Source of the DNA: Manduca sexta
Taxonomy: Eukaryota > Arthropoda > Insecta > Lepidoptera > Sphingidae
NCBI RefSeq assembly: GCF_014839805.1
Contig: NC_051129.1
Span: 10,420,920 to 10,484,919 of the forward strand
Direction: 5' to 3'
Length of the DNA: 64,000 nt
Shown: in pieces, positions 22,615-32,479 of the stretch
Layout: each line of letters starts with the position of its first letter
Numbering within the stretch: position 1 is the first letter of the stretch
Position numbers and translations under genes: made by a program
The notes under the pieces: generated by a model
What the model was told of the DNA's origin: nothing
The model's database searches: none
The model's input: only the letters and a program-made list of their open reading frames with translations

Positions 22615-24791
22615 TACGTACCCAATATCACTTTACCTGACACGGGATTCCAACGCGCGATAGTTGTACCGCGTACGCAATATAACTACGCCACCGAGAT
22701 AATCGCAATTATATTATTGGCCACAATAAATATAAAACAACTCATCGCCGGCCGCGCACAGTGTAGTAAAAAGATAGTTGGCTCTCGTTAGCGATAGTAA
22801 AGAATTAATCAAAACCATTTATATGGCCACGCGGCGGCTCAATGAGGGCTGCACAAATACTAGTGTGATTTCGGAGCGTGTAACTTGCTCCCCGGCTGTA
22901 CAATGTGGCTGTTTCACCGGCTTTTGTTCGTTCATCGCGCAATGGATGTTAACTTCGTATCCGAAGTGGATACGGTGATGAGTTTGCGAATAAATTATGA
23001 ATTGTCCGTATTGTGCTTGCAAGCGCTCTCCATTTGTATGGCGCTCGCTTCTAGATCAAATCTCGGATGCTGAACGATCAAAAGATTCCTATCATTTCCG
23101 TGTACCAATCCTGATCGAATACATTTTAAAATCGCTCCAATTTGCTATCATAAATTGCTTTTATATACATTTTCTTCCGTAATACGCATAAAAACAATCC
23201 CCCAAAAATTAAACGGATAAAAAATTCAACAACATTAACGTATAATAGAAAAAGCCCTCTATCACATTAAAAATGGATATTAAAAATAAATTACCTATTC
23301 CATTATCGCGGATCTGGTAAAATTTAGCACGAGCCGGGCCCTGTGCAAACTCTGTCCGTAAATTAAAAGTAAGCATAGGCCATTGGTACGGCCCTCGCCG
23401 TATAATAAGCGGGATAAAACGCAAATATCGATAGTTACTTACATAATTCACTGGCGGAACACAAATTTTACTCACAATATGAAAAATGTTTACGCTTACA
23501 CAATTTATTCACAGACTTAACTATATTTATTGTAGTATTTCAGGAAATGGTAAATATTGTTCTTCCTTAACGAATTTAAAAGCGGCATAATAGGTTTTTT
23601 GCTTGTTTCTTATTCAACTAGTTAAAACCCCAGTAGTCGCTTTATTAAATGTTTAATTATAAATATGATGAGGCATATATCTTTATTATACATGTTATAC
23701 TTATGTATGTCGAGGCGTGAAATCAGTAGACTGATCATAAGCGCACGACTGCCCGCAAACAGTGTAACACTACCTAAACCTTTTATTTATAAACCTCTTC
23801 AAGACACTGAAAAGTACTCGTCACTCTTAGACATCAGGCAACTCTTACAATATCTAGTATTTCAAATTGTTCTACATTCCCTAACTTCACAATACATTTA
23901 CAAAGCCTTTTGACCAATACCTACACCACGATCCTGGTGTTTTAGCTCAATTGTCTACGGATCATTAGAGAGAAAAAGAAAATAAAATAGTACCTCGGCA
24001 ATTTCCCGCCAACGCGGTCGGCCGTGCGTTATCAATTTCAACCGGGAAGGGCAAAAAGTGTGTTTAGCACCTGTATCGCAGGCGCCCACTCCGCCGCCAA
24101 ACAAAAAACGAGTCGAGAAGGCTCATTCAACGTAGACATTGCCGTACACATCGCCTCGTAAATTAATATGACACTTGAGCATGTATATAAGATTTTAAGA
24201 TGCCCTCAAAATAATTAACAAAGAAACGTGACTTGCGTGAAAGCAACCTTTGCGTAATTTTTTCCACTAATACGGATTTTCGCAGACGTTTTATTAAAGA
24301 GTATAGTGGATCGGCTATTAGTTTCGTGCAAAATGTGGTTTTTTAATCTCATAAATATTGATTATTTATATTTCAATTTATACATCGATAATTCAGTGTA
24401 ATTGTCGAGTGCGCCATCTGTACTCGTTAGTTCGTACCTGGTATCGGCCATTCCAGCGGCCGTTCGCAATACTATAATAAATCAGATAAATATATCTCAT
24501 TGTTGACTCTGTACAATGCTGTTTACTGTTTACCGCTCATAAAATTTATATTGTGATGAAAATTACCCCATTAATTTAATAGCTGTGCTAATAAAATTAA
24601 ACATTTATAGTGAGTTTTGACTGTACGGTTTTACAAGTGCCGTTTAGTTTATGGAATATATTACGAAATAACTTTTGCTATAGCTTTTAATATAGATTTT
24701 AATTTTTTTTAAATCATAAAAAATTCATAAAACCTGTTTATAATACAACTGTATATCACGATTTGGCTGCGGGTAGAACGCTTTCTTTCAT
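22615..24791. other. AT-rich stretch, no gene seen
   Basis: Overlapping short frames on both strands at 22778-23182, an 88-codon reverse frame at 23209-23475 and an 82-codon forward frame at 23665-23913 have no recognisable domains. GC-rich patches lie at 23320-23400 and 24005-24110. No clear transposon. Confidence 0.45.
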
Positions 24792-25184
24792 TTTAACCGA
24801 CTTCTAAAAAACTAAGAGGTTCACATTTCGGCAGATTTTTTTTAATATTTGTTACCTCAGAACTCTTGACTGGGTGAGCTGATTTTAATGATTCTTTTTT
24901 TATTTGAAAGCTGGTGCTTGCCTTGTAGTTCCATATAAATTTCATTGTTGTCGGACCCTTGACTACGAAGATAGATCGGAATACTCTTAAAATTAACATA
25001 AGTCATTAAAATTGCTAGATAAGCTAGATAAATACGTGAACAAATATACGAAATGAATAATTAATTTTTTTAGGCACCGACTCCAAAATTGGTAACCACT
25101 ATATAGGTAATGATAAGTTATTTTTTGTTTTTTAGTGGTTTTTGAAGGCGTTATAATTTTTTGTTATTGCAATTGCAAGTAAGT
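24792..25184 (+). repeat. TTAACCGACTT-type lepidopteran dispersed repeat
   Basis: This begins TTTTAACCGACTTCTAAAAA and continues with TTGTTACCTCAGAACTCTTG, ACTGGGTGAGCTGATTTTAA, TGAAAGCTGGTGCTTGCC and, further on, CTCCAAAATTGGTAACCA. The order matches a very widespread lepidopteran repeat recognised from memory. It is non-autonomous or untranslated sequence, and the 68-codon reverse frame inside it is meaningless. A short inverted remnant of its start is at 35000-35030. Whether it is a SINE or the end of a longer element cannot be said here. Confidence 0.7.
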
Positions 25185-25925
25185 TAGTCAGCGAACCAGT
25201 GTCGAATTTGCAATTCTGAATTCACTTTTAATATATTAAATCTACATCTAGGACGATTCCAGTTTCGTGTACATATAATATTCCATGAAGGAATGATTTT
25301 AAGTATTGACCCTAAAAGGTCCTTTAACCTTTTTAATATTAAAATACTTCATAAGTATTCAAAAACATTATCACAACTTTTACGGCCTAAGTCAACCTAA
25401 ATTTATTCGCCTTATTGAGATAAAAAAATGGTTACACACCAAATTTGCGAATAAATTCTTAGGACAAATTTATTATTTACTTTATAATTATCATAGTATA
25501 TGTTTTAAAGGCCATATTAATAAAATATAATAAATATCTTACGAATTTCAATCGTTTACTTTGAAAGTATCGTTAATCTTACCTCACTTAACAGATTTTC
25601 ATTCGGTTCGATGTTTTATTTACAGAACACTCAACAAGTGGGAATGACAGAGGGCGCCACACGGGCACCGCAGACAGACGACCGTGTCGGAGAAGGAATG
25701 TCGTCGAATACCAAACGCCGGCGGATTGTACACATTCTCATACGGACACACGTCCTTATAAAAATATATATATAATACTAGTGGTCATCTAATGGTCGAG
25801 ATTCGTTCGTTAATTTAATATATTTGTAATATGTATAAAACATTCATTTTATTTTTTTGCACTCCTGTATAGGAAGTATTAAGTATTCTATCTCATATAA
25901 AAAAAGGATTTTCTGTATATATTAA
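25185..25925. other. AT-rich stretch, no gene seen
   Basis: A 74-codon forward frame at 25306-25530 is Lys/Ile/Tyr-rich low-GC sequence and is unsupported. A GC-richer patch lies at 25645-25760. Poly-T and (TA)n runs occur near 25770. Confidence 0.45.
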
Positions 25926-27045
25926 TACTAGCTTTTGCCCGCGGCTCCGCCCGCGTTATACAGTTTTTCAGGCTAAAGTTTTCCGTTATAAAAGTAGTAG
26001 TTTCCCGGGAGCCTCTCAAACTGTCTCCATACCAAATTTCATCTTAATACGTTGGGTAGTTTTTGAGTTTAACACGTTCAGGCAGACAGATGCAGCGGGG
26101 GACTTTGTTTTTATAATATATTTTTTAGAACTTTTTAAGAGGAATAATCCCGTCATACATCATTGTTGCATAACTTTAACCGTTTACGCAGCGCACGCAA
26201 CGGAAGCTCTCAAAACTAATAATTTTTCCCCGTTTTTGCAACATGTTTCATTACTGCTCCGCTCCCATTGGTCATAGCGTGATGATATATAGCCTATAGC
26301 ACTCCAGGAATAAAGGGCTATCCAACACAAAAAGATTTTTTTCAGTTCAAACACGGTAGTTCCTGAGATTAGCCATTACTGCTCCGCTCCTATTAGTCAT
26401 AGCGTGATGATATATAGCCTATAGCACTCCAGGAACAAAGTGCTATCCAACACAAAAATATTTTTTCAGATCGATCTGATAGTTCCTGAGATTAGCCATT
26501 ACTGCTCCGCTCCTATTGGTCATAGCGTGATGATATATACCCCATAGTACTCCACGAACAAAGAACTATCCAACACAAAAATATTTTTTCAGTTTGAACC
26601 GGTAGTTCCTGAGATTAGCCATTACTGCTCCGCTCCTATTGGTCATAGCGTGATGATATATAGCCTATAGCACTACACTAATAAAGAGCTATCCAAAACA
26701 AAAATAATTTTTCAGTTCGAACCGGTAGTTCCTGAGATTAGTCATTACTGCTCCGCTCCTATTGGTCATAGCGTGATGATATATAGCCTATAGCACTCCA
26801 CGAATAAAGGGCTATCCAACACAAAAAGAATTTTTCAGTTTGGACCGGTAGTTCCTGAGATTAGCCATTACTGCCCCGCTCCTATTGGGTATAGCGTGAT
26901 GATATATAGCCTATAGCACTCCACGAACAAAGGGCTATCCAACGCAAAAAGAATTTTTCAATTTGGACTGGTAGTTCCTGAGATTAGCGCGTTCAAACAA
27001 ACAAACAAACAAACAAACTCTTCAGCTTTATATAATAGTATAGAT
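25926..27045 (+). repeat. CGCGGCTTCGCCCGCG-type repeat containing a tandem array and (ACAA)n end
   Basis: The block opens with TACTAGCTTTTGCCCGCGGC, continues through TACCAAATTTCATCTTAATA and GTAGTTTTTGAGTTTAACAC, then an array of six tandem units (26249-26988), a (ACAA)n run (26991-27018) and the ending CTTCAGCTTTATATAATAGT. The start, the 'caaatttcat' block and the TATAATAGTATAGAT-like end belong to a repeat type common in Lepidoptera, recognised from memory. I cannot assign the class with certainty. No protein is encoded. Related fragments are at 30985-31080 and 63853-63885. Confidence 0.65.
26249..26988. repeat. tandem array, six units of 123-125 bp
   Basis: Units start at 26249, 26374, 26497, 26620, 26743 and 26866. 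The first is 125 bp and the rest are 123 bp. Each begins CATTACTGCTCCGCTCC, continues ATTGGTCATAGCGTGATGAT and TATAGCC...AGCAC, then GCTATCCAA, and ends GTAGTTCCTGAGATTAG. Although 123 is a multiple of three, all three forward frames contain stops inside GTGATGATATATAG, so the array is not coding. Units differ by scattered substitutions, so the array is not newly amplified. Confidence 0.95.
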
Positions 27046-27240
27046 TAAATACATAATATCAAGATATTGTAACGTTACCAATTATACTTACATATATACT
27101 CTGTTAACGTTACTATTTTCTTTCTAAATAGTCTGTGGTTATAATGTGAATGATTAACGCCCTCGCAATTAGAACTACCAATGAGCATCATCGTTGCAAT
27201 GAATTGTCATTGCACTGACGTACGTCCGAATGGCGCCTGC

Positions 27241-27251
27241 ATAAATAGGCG
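27241..27251 (+). promoter_or_regulatory. TATA-like box within the probable LTR
   Basis: ATAAATAGGCG lies about 170 bp into the block, upstream of the GC-rich transcribed part and 470 bp before the AATAAA signal. This is the expected position for an LTR core promoter. No experimental support is visible. Confidence 0.4.
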
Positions 27252-27716
27252 TGCAACGCGACCCGGCCTTTTTGAGCCATTATCTTTGGCCGTGGCACTA
27301 CATATTGTCACACACGTCGTTGTTCCCGCTAGGGTTCTTCTTCTTATACGGCGTGCCTTCTTCTTCTACGGTGTGCTTGCACGGTGCACTATCACGGACA
27401 GCAGACGGACGGGAGAGCTGCCTCCCGACCACGTCCAGCTGCGCACCACCATCGTCGGGTGTGCTGACCCCGACCGACTGCAGGCGAGCTGCCGCCGGAG
27501 CCGACCACGTGCACACCACCAACGTCACGGGAGCTGACCCCGACCACGTGCACACCCTGCTCACCCACGTGGCCTTCCAACTGCCCGGCGAGCTGCCGCC
27601 GGAGCCAGCCACGTGCAACATCTACGTGCCGTTCGCCTGGATCGGAGTTCCCCAGGCCAGTGACTCTTGTTGCATAACACCAGCAACCAGTACCGAGTGT
27701 AACGCGGAGTTGTAAA

Positions 27717-27722
27717 AATAAA
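27717..27722 (+). terminator. AATAAA poly-A signal within the probable LTR
   Basis: AATAAA follows the GC-rich section, with a TG-containing stretch 15-35 bp downstream, consistent with the R/U5 boundary of an LTR. Confidence 0.45.
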
Positions 27723-27803
27723 GCTCGTACCACGTAATTACCCTGAGTTTTCAATTGTCTCCCAACTAACTATCTGCGGGCAGGCCCTCAACCGCCGCAA
27801 TAT

Positions 27804-29834
27804 GGTTTATTATTTTAGAATAATAAAGTTTGTCTGGAAGACATTGCTGATGTCTATGGGATATGCTTACCCATATTTGTCTAGTAACGTACGGCAGTAA
27901 TATTTTCGACCAAATTACATTTGGTCGTTTGAATTAGTCATTGTTATACTATGTAAAAGTTAATAACGCCCAGTATTTATATAAATCAAAAGAAATAAGA
28001 ACTCACACAAAACCTATAATGAAAAAAAAAAAAAAAACAATTAAATTTATTAGTTACATTCAATACAAAACGAATGAGTTCTCATTAGAGAAAATGTATT
28101 TATAAACTGTAGGTGTAAAGAGTTAAAGTATAATTACACAGCAACTAAGTACATTAAGTAAAATAACATTTACAGTAAGATGAAAGAGCGGGTCAGACTT
28201 CACACATCCAGCTGAGTGAAAGCCCTTTCATCTCGAACTTGGCCGCGGGCTATTTGTCCCTACCCCGAGATAAGCTTTGATACTGTGTCCATTGTCAATG
28301 TGTCGTTCGCAATATAAGAAATATTCAATGTCGAACAGAATATATTAATCCTTTTTCGTAGGAGGAAGTCATGTTACTTTGCTCTGTATATAATGCGTAC
28401 AAGGAACAGTTGTTAAAATCACCTGTATGAATATTAAAGTAACCGATATTTCGTCATCAAGTTCTACGTTCAGAAAACAGCAAAGATTTGTCTACTTGAC
28501 TAACAAACAAGGATTGCTCATTGCTGTCCGCCCAACCATAGCCAAAATCGTTACTATAACTAGTGAACAGCTAACACGTTAATTCAATAAATGCCTTGCA
28601 TATTTAAATAGCTTATGCAGTAATCTATTATTACCAAAGCCCAAATCGAGATGATTACATCCAATAACAAAACAACAACAGTACTTTGGCGCATCACGAA
28701 ACATATCGGGCGGCAACAATTAATTTAGAGCACCAATTAATTAAGGTTATGAACTAAAACGCAATCATGTTCCGACGATCGCGCCAATGATCCGGTAGCG
28801 ATGGGCCTCTGTAATGGATTGCCTGGTTAAATTTAGTTTCAGCAACAAATTGGAAGATACGCCTTCGGTTGGCGCCCACCGCGGTGTTTCTTGTACGCGG
28901 CGCCATTGCGCTGCCAATTACCAGTACAAGCGAAATTCAACGCAAGCAAAGCTTAAATGCGTAATTCCTACTAATCGCCGCTTTATGTGATGTACTTGTT
29001 CATTAATTGAATTGAAACGGTTTTGCGTCGGTCAGATGAGTACGCCAGACTCGTATAGATAATACATTTATCGTTATTGCTTAATTTAAAAAATATATAT
29101 ATCTTATTGTAGGTATACCGTAATCATCACATTATAAATTAAAACATTATATTCTAAAATAGATCCCAGATCATTGCACAAGGAGTAATTCTTGCCATGC
29201 CACACTTGTTGAGTATATGTCGCTACTTTATGTACGACCTATAAATGAAAACCAAAATTAGAGCTGCTTTGGCATTCAACTTCTCATAACTGGCCAGGTA
29301 TAGTCTATTAAAACGTATTCTATTAATAGTCAAAATCCAAAGCATTTGAGGCAGTTCCAGTTTTATTACAAATTTTTAAAATTAATATGTCTGCACTAGT
29401 AAGACCAATAAATAACATTATATTACTTCATGACAGTTTTAATGCAGTACTATTAAAACATCGACCACAGATAGCAATTATTACCATCCTAATTTCTAAA
29501 TAAACCTCGACTGACACCGGTCCTAGAGTTCACTTTGCGGACAACGAGGTCAAGATAGAGTCCTTTATAAATTAGTCTAAGTCCGAGTTATTTGTCAGAG
29601 GAGTACTCCCAACAAAGTTTTAAGCGTGATCGATACAAGCTCTTATAGATGAAGTACTTATTTATATCCTAAATTTATTGTTATTGAGCGGCAACAACCC
29701 ACTGGAGAATAAACAGATCTTTGTTTTTCTCTTGTTTTATTATTGTTTTTGTTTCACATAATTAATGTGTTGAAAATATTTATTTAAATAAATAAAATGC
29801 TTTGTTGCTGCTAAATAAAGAAAAGATATGTATT
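27804..29834. other. AT-rich stretch, no gene seen
   Basis: It contains a 16-nt A run at 28022-28037 and a GC-richer patch at 28770-28910. No open frame of note and no recognised repeat. Confidence 0.45.
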
Positions 29835-30025
29835 TTAACCTCTCAATTTTCCAGTAAATTTTTTCTCTTGACACTCGCATCCAGAGGTTTCCAGCATTTT
29901 TTTATATCATCCTCATAGAGATCAATTCTCTTTCTCTATTTCATTCTCTCCCACGCGTATACAATTCGGAGTCATTTTTTGACAACTTTTTTACTCCTCT
30001 CATTATGTGTCCAGCCCATCTCTAT
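29835..30025 (-). mobile_element. C-terminal pol fragment of an RTE-clade retrotransposon (broken)
   Basis: The minus strand encodes RWAGHIMRG at about 30021-29995, followed downstream by an Arg/Glu-rich stretch, then DDIKK and, after a one-base shift, AGNLWMRVSREKIYWKIERL. The order 'WAGH..R', 'DDI', 'aG..W.r.a..R..W' is characteristic of the C terminus of RTE-clade pol proteins. Two stop codons and at least one frameshift show it is dead. The downstream minus-strand sequence to about 29740 may be its 3' untranslated end. It is a different subfamily from the fragment at 38112. Confidence 0.8.
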
Positions 30026-30070
30026 TCTAGTATTTACATAGTTCACAATTATTTCTAAAATATTTTAGCA

Positions 30071-30984
30071 TAACAGACTCCGTGATTTGTCATTGCGTTT
30101 ATTTTCGGTATTGCTATAACGTCATTTTAATATTTTAACGAATCACGAAGTAGGACTGGGTGTAACCTCATTCGGTAGTAAATTATAATTTTAAATGAGC
30201 TGCTTGCGAAGTCAGACAGCATCGTGTATACATTTCATACAAGTTGGAAACACACGCTGAAATACCACTTGCCAATTGCCGATTAGTTATTAAAGGCTGT
30301 ATTTATTTGCAGTTTTTTATTACATAATTATAAAGATACAATTACGCATTTTTCAGCTATACATGTTAATATACATTGAGCCTTGTGTTAGAAAAATAAA
30401 AAAAGTTAACTAAAATTAAATTATTTACGATAATCACAACCGAAATGAAATGATAATTAGTTGCAATTCTTTATAAGTATCGGATTCATTTCAAACGCAA
30501 TCGATAATGTTACTTCATTTATCTCCACTAATTAAAGTAACATTATCATCAGTAAAAGTTTATACTAAAGGTTTCTAAACTTCATAACTAAATTTCATTA
30601 CGCAAGCTAAACAGCCATGTTAAATTAGTATAACAGTTATGTCAAACCGTCACTAAGCCTTTAGTGCAGTGTTAAATCTAACGCATAATTAGTCCATTAT
30701 TATTATGATGTAGGTAATAGCCGCACCTAAATGTAATGGTAAATTGACTGAGCCAATCATAACCGACTAAATTATACGATCATCATACAAATTCTGCGCG
30801 ACCCGTTTTTGATATACATTATGTGACCCGAACCCTCATGAACCCTTAACTTTTTCTCAAGCATATTTCCATTGAACTTTTGGGTCGGAACATTGTCAAA
30901 TGTATAAAACTGTATTTTCCGTGTGAAAAAATTGAATTATATAAACAACCCGATAAAAATGTGGAACAATTGTTTATTAAAACA
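30071..30984. other. AT-rich stretch, no gene seen
   Basis: A TGATAATTAG/CATTATCATC-type AT-rich sequence with paired TAACATTATC motifs occurs near 30500-30550. No repeat or exon is recognised. The 66-codon reverse frame at 30846-31046 overlaps the next repeat and is unsupported. Confidence 0.4.
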
Positions 30985-31080
30985 GTAGGTTTGGCTCGCA
31001 GCTTCACGCGCTTGAAAGACTTCTTGAAATAATAGCCAAGCTCCATTATTTCGGATTTAAAAGTAGCCTATATCGAACCT
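30985..31080 (+). repeat. remnant of a CGCGGCTTCGCCCGCG-type repeat
   Basis: GGTTTGGCTCGCAGCTTCAC followed by GCGCTTG and later TAAAAGTAGCCTATATCG keeps the order and spacing of a lepidopteran repeat type that normally reads CTCGCGGCTTCGCCCGCG and AAAAGTAGCCTATGT. It is diverged and old. Confidence 0.55.
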
Positions 31081-31194
31081 TTTCAAGAAGAACATCGTAA
31101 CCAACATTTTACACATTTTTAAAGAATCGTTATATTTGTAATTAAATGTACAATAAAAAAACGTTTAAGTCAAAACTGCGAAATGTCGTCACCA

Positions 31195-31240
31195 TTCGAT
31201 ATATTGAACCCAGGACGTGATCTATTTGCCGTTGTTTAGC
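31195..31240 (-). repeat. weak tRNA-like SINE remnant
   Basis: On the minus strand CGTCCTGGGTTCAATATATC resembles the B-box region of the better example at 31640-31712. The A-box side is not convincing. It is probably a decayed SINE head. Confidence 0.3.
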
Positions 31241-31639
31241 GGTTGTTGCTTTTCAACAATCATCTTTCACATTTACATTAATAGTAGAATGAACTTATTT
31301 GGTATTGAGATGATTGTATTCTCGTAACGTGTTACATCCTCTCCAATTTCCGAAAACATGCTGCGTGGACCAGTGTAAATAACGTTTGCTGCAACTTTAG
31401 CCACAATTCCCATCGCGACTAAATATTCATGCTCTAAATGAATTTATTTGCATCTTATAAACTGACTCAACTTCATACAATTGGCTCTGCGCATGTCACT
31501 TGATAGTGGATAATTGTCCTTTCCTTAATCCAATGTTATGTGGTCACAGAAACAATATGGCTTAATTTTTGCGGACAACCCACCTCAAGAGATTCAATCC
31601 TGGAAAAATACTTTTATAAAAACCTCCTTATACAAAATT

Positions 31640-31712
31640 AAGCAACGCGATATTCGAACCCAGGACCTACGACTACAAGCAATACACGCTAGCGCTAAAC
31701 CCAAAAACGATA
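31640..31712 (-). repeat. tRNA-derived SINE head
   Basis: On the minus strand GTTTAGCGCTAGCGTG carries an A-box-like TAGCGCTAGCG, then TTGCTTGTAGTCGTAGG in anticodon-arm position and GGTCCTGGGTTCGAATATC with a canonical GGTTCGAAT B box. Spacing between the boxes is tRNA-like, but the acceptor stem is not complementary, so this is a SINE or tRNA pseudogene. The forward 65-codon frame at 31538-31735 runs through it antisense and is not a gene. Confidence 0.55.
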
Positions 31713-32413
31713 ACTGGACACCCCATACATCATAAAAACCCAAACGACACGATCATTAAATAAATATCCACGTGATAAATCCTAACCCTCGAGCGCGAGT
31801 CACGTAGTGTTCTCATTCGAATTGACAGATATCAACCGGCCAGACGAGGGGCCCATCAAAATAATGAGTATCGGAATCGAAACGATTCACCAATGTAATA
31901 ACCATATACGTACGCTAACCGTGGCTTTTATGGCGAGTGCAGTACGCCGTGGCCATTAATATTTTACCGCTTTATAGTTGAGTGGTCGAGTTGCTTGGTT
32001 TATTGTTTTAAAAGCTGGACGGCGGGATATTTTATAGCGTCAATATTGGATTTAATATTTTGATAGTTATCTATATTGTGTTAAAACTCGTGCGGCTTGC
32101 ATGAGTATAATTAACAGTTAGAAATATTACAATAAAACACTGCTTTAATTACATTTATATTATTGCACGCTTAAAATAAATACCCAGTAATATTTTTTTG
32201 TTTTATTCTATTAACTTCATTGAATTCATTAGTGCAGTGAAATGCGCCGTGGGGAGTTGACGTCAAAAGCCAGGCGTTTGTATTAAGCTAAATCGTATCT
32301 ATAATATTTATGAAGAAGTTATTTGCATCAATTCTACTTTGAAGGGTAATAAAGGAAAACGTTTTTATTAATCTGAGGTGCGTGTTTAAGCTTGTAAAAC
32401 TGATCAATAATCG
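31713..32413. other. AT-rich stretch, no gene seen
   Basis: No open frame of note. Poly-T and ATATT-rich sequence. Confidence 0.45.
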
Positions 32414-32430
32414 TTAGGTTAGGTTAGGTT
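32414..32430 (+). repeat. interstitial (TTAGG)3.4 telomere-type repeat
   Basis: Three complete TTAGG units plus TT. TTAGG is the canonical telomere repeat of most insects. At this length it is an interstitial run, possibly from break repair, or chance. It ends exactly where the inverted repeat at 32431 starts. Confidence 0.85.
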
Positions 32431-32479
32431 AAAGTATGTGTTTAAAAATACATCCCGTATTTTTTTAAACACATACTTT
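32431..32479. repeat. near-perfect inverted repeat next to the TTAGG run
   Basis: The left arm 32431-32451 (21 nt) and right arm 32457-32479 (23 nt) are reverse complements except for two extra bases in the right arm's T run. The loop is ATCCC. The hairpin starts immediately after the TTAGG repeats. Confidence 0.9.

Larger units (their letters stand above)
27068..27799 (+). mobile_element. probable solo LTR of an LTR retrotransposon
   Basis: A 732-bp block begins TGTAACGTTACC and ends CCGCCGCA, giving the TG...CA termini of LTRs, and is flanked by ATAT on both sides (27064-27067 and 27800-27803), a possible 4-bp target-site duplication. Inside, ATAAATAGGCG at 27241-27251 is a TATA-like signal and AATAAA at 27717-27722 a poly-A signal, in the order expected for U3-R-U5. 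The middle is strongly GC-rich, with a 19-bp direct repeat (27484-27502 and 27588-27606). Forward frames at 27181-27537 and 27251-27715 and reverse frames of 107 and 120 codons overlap each other. Their coexistence reflects low stop density, not coding. A GC-rich promoter or gene fragment is the alternative. Confidence 0.5.

Noticed and set aside
26249..26988. Tandem 123-bp units as a repeat protein or CRISPR-like array
   Set aside because: Every forward frame has stops in each unit, and there are no variable spacers between short conserved repeats, so neither reading holds.
27251..27715. 154-codon forward open frame in the GC-rich block
   Set aside because: Three other frames of 107-120 codons overlap it on both strands, which reflects few stop codons in GC-rich DNA. 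The LTR reading explains the signals better.
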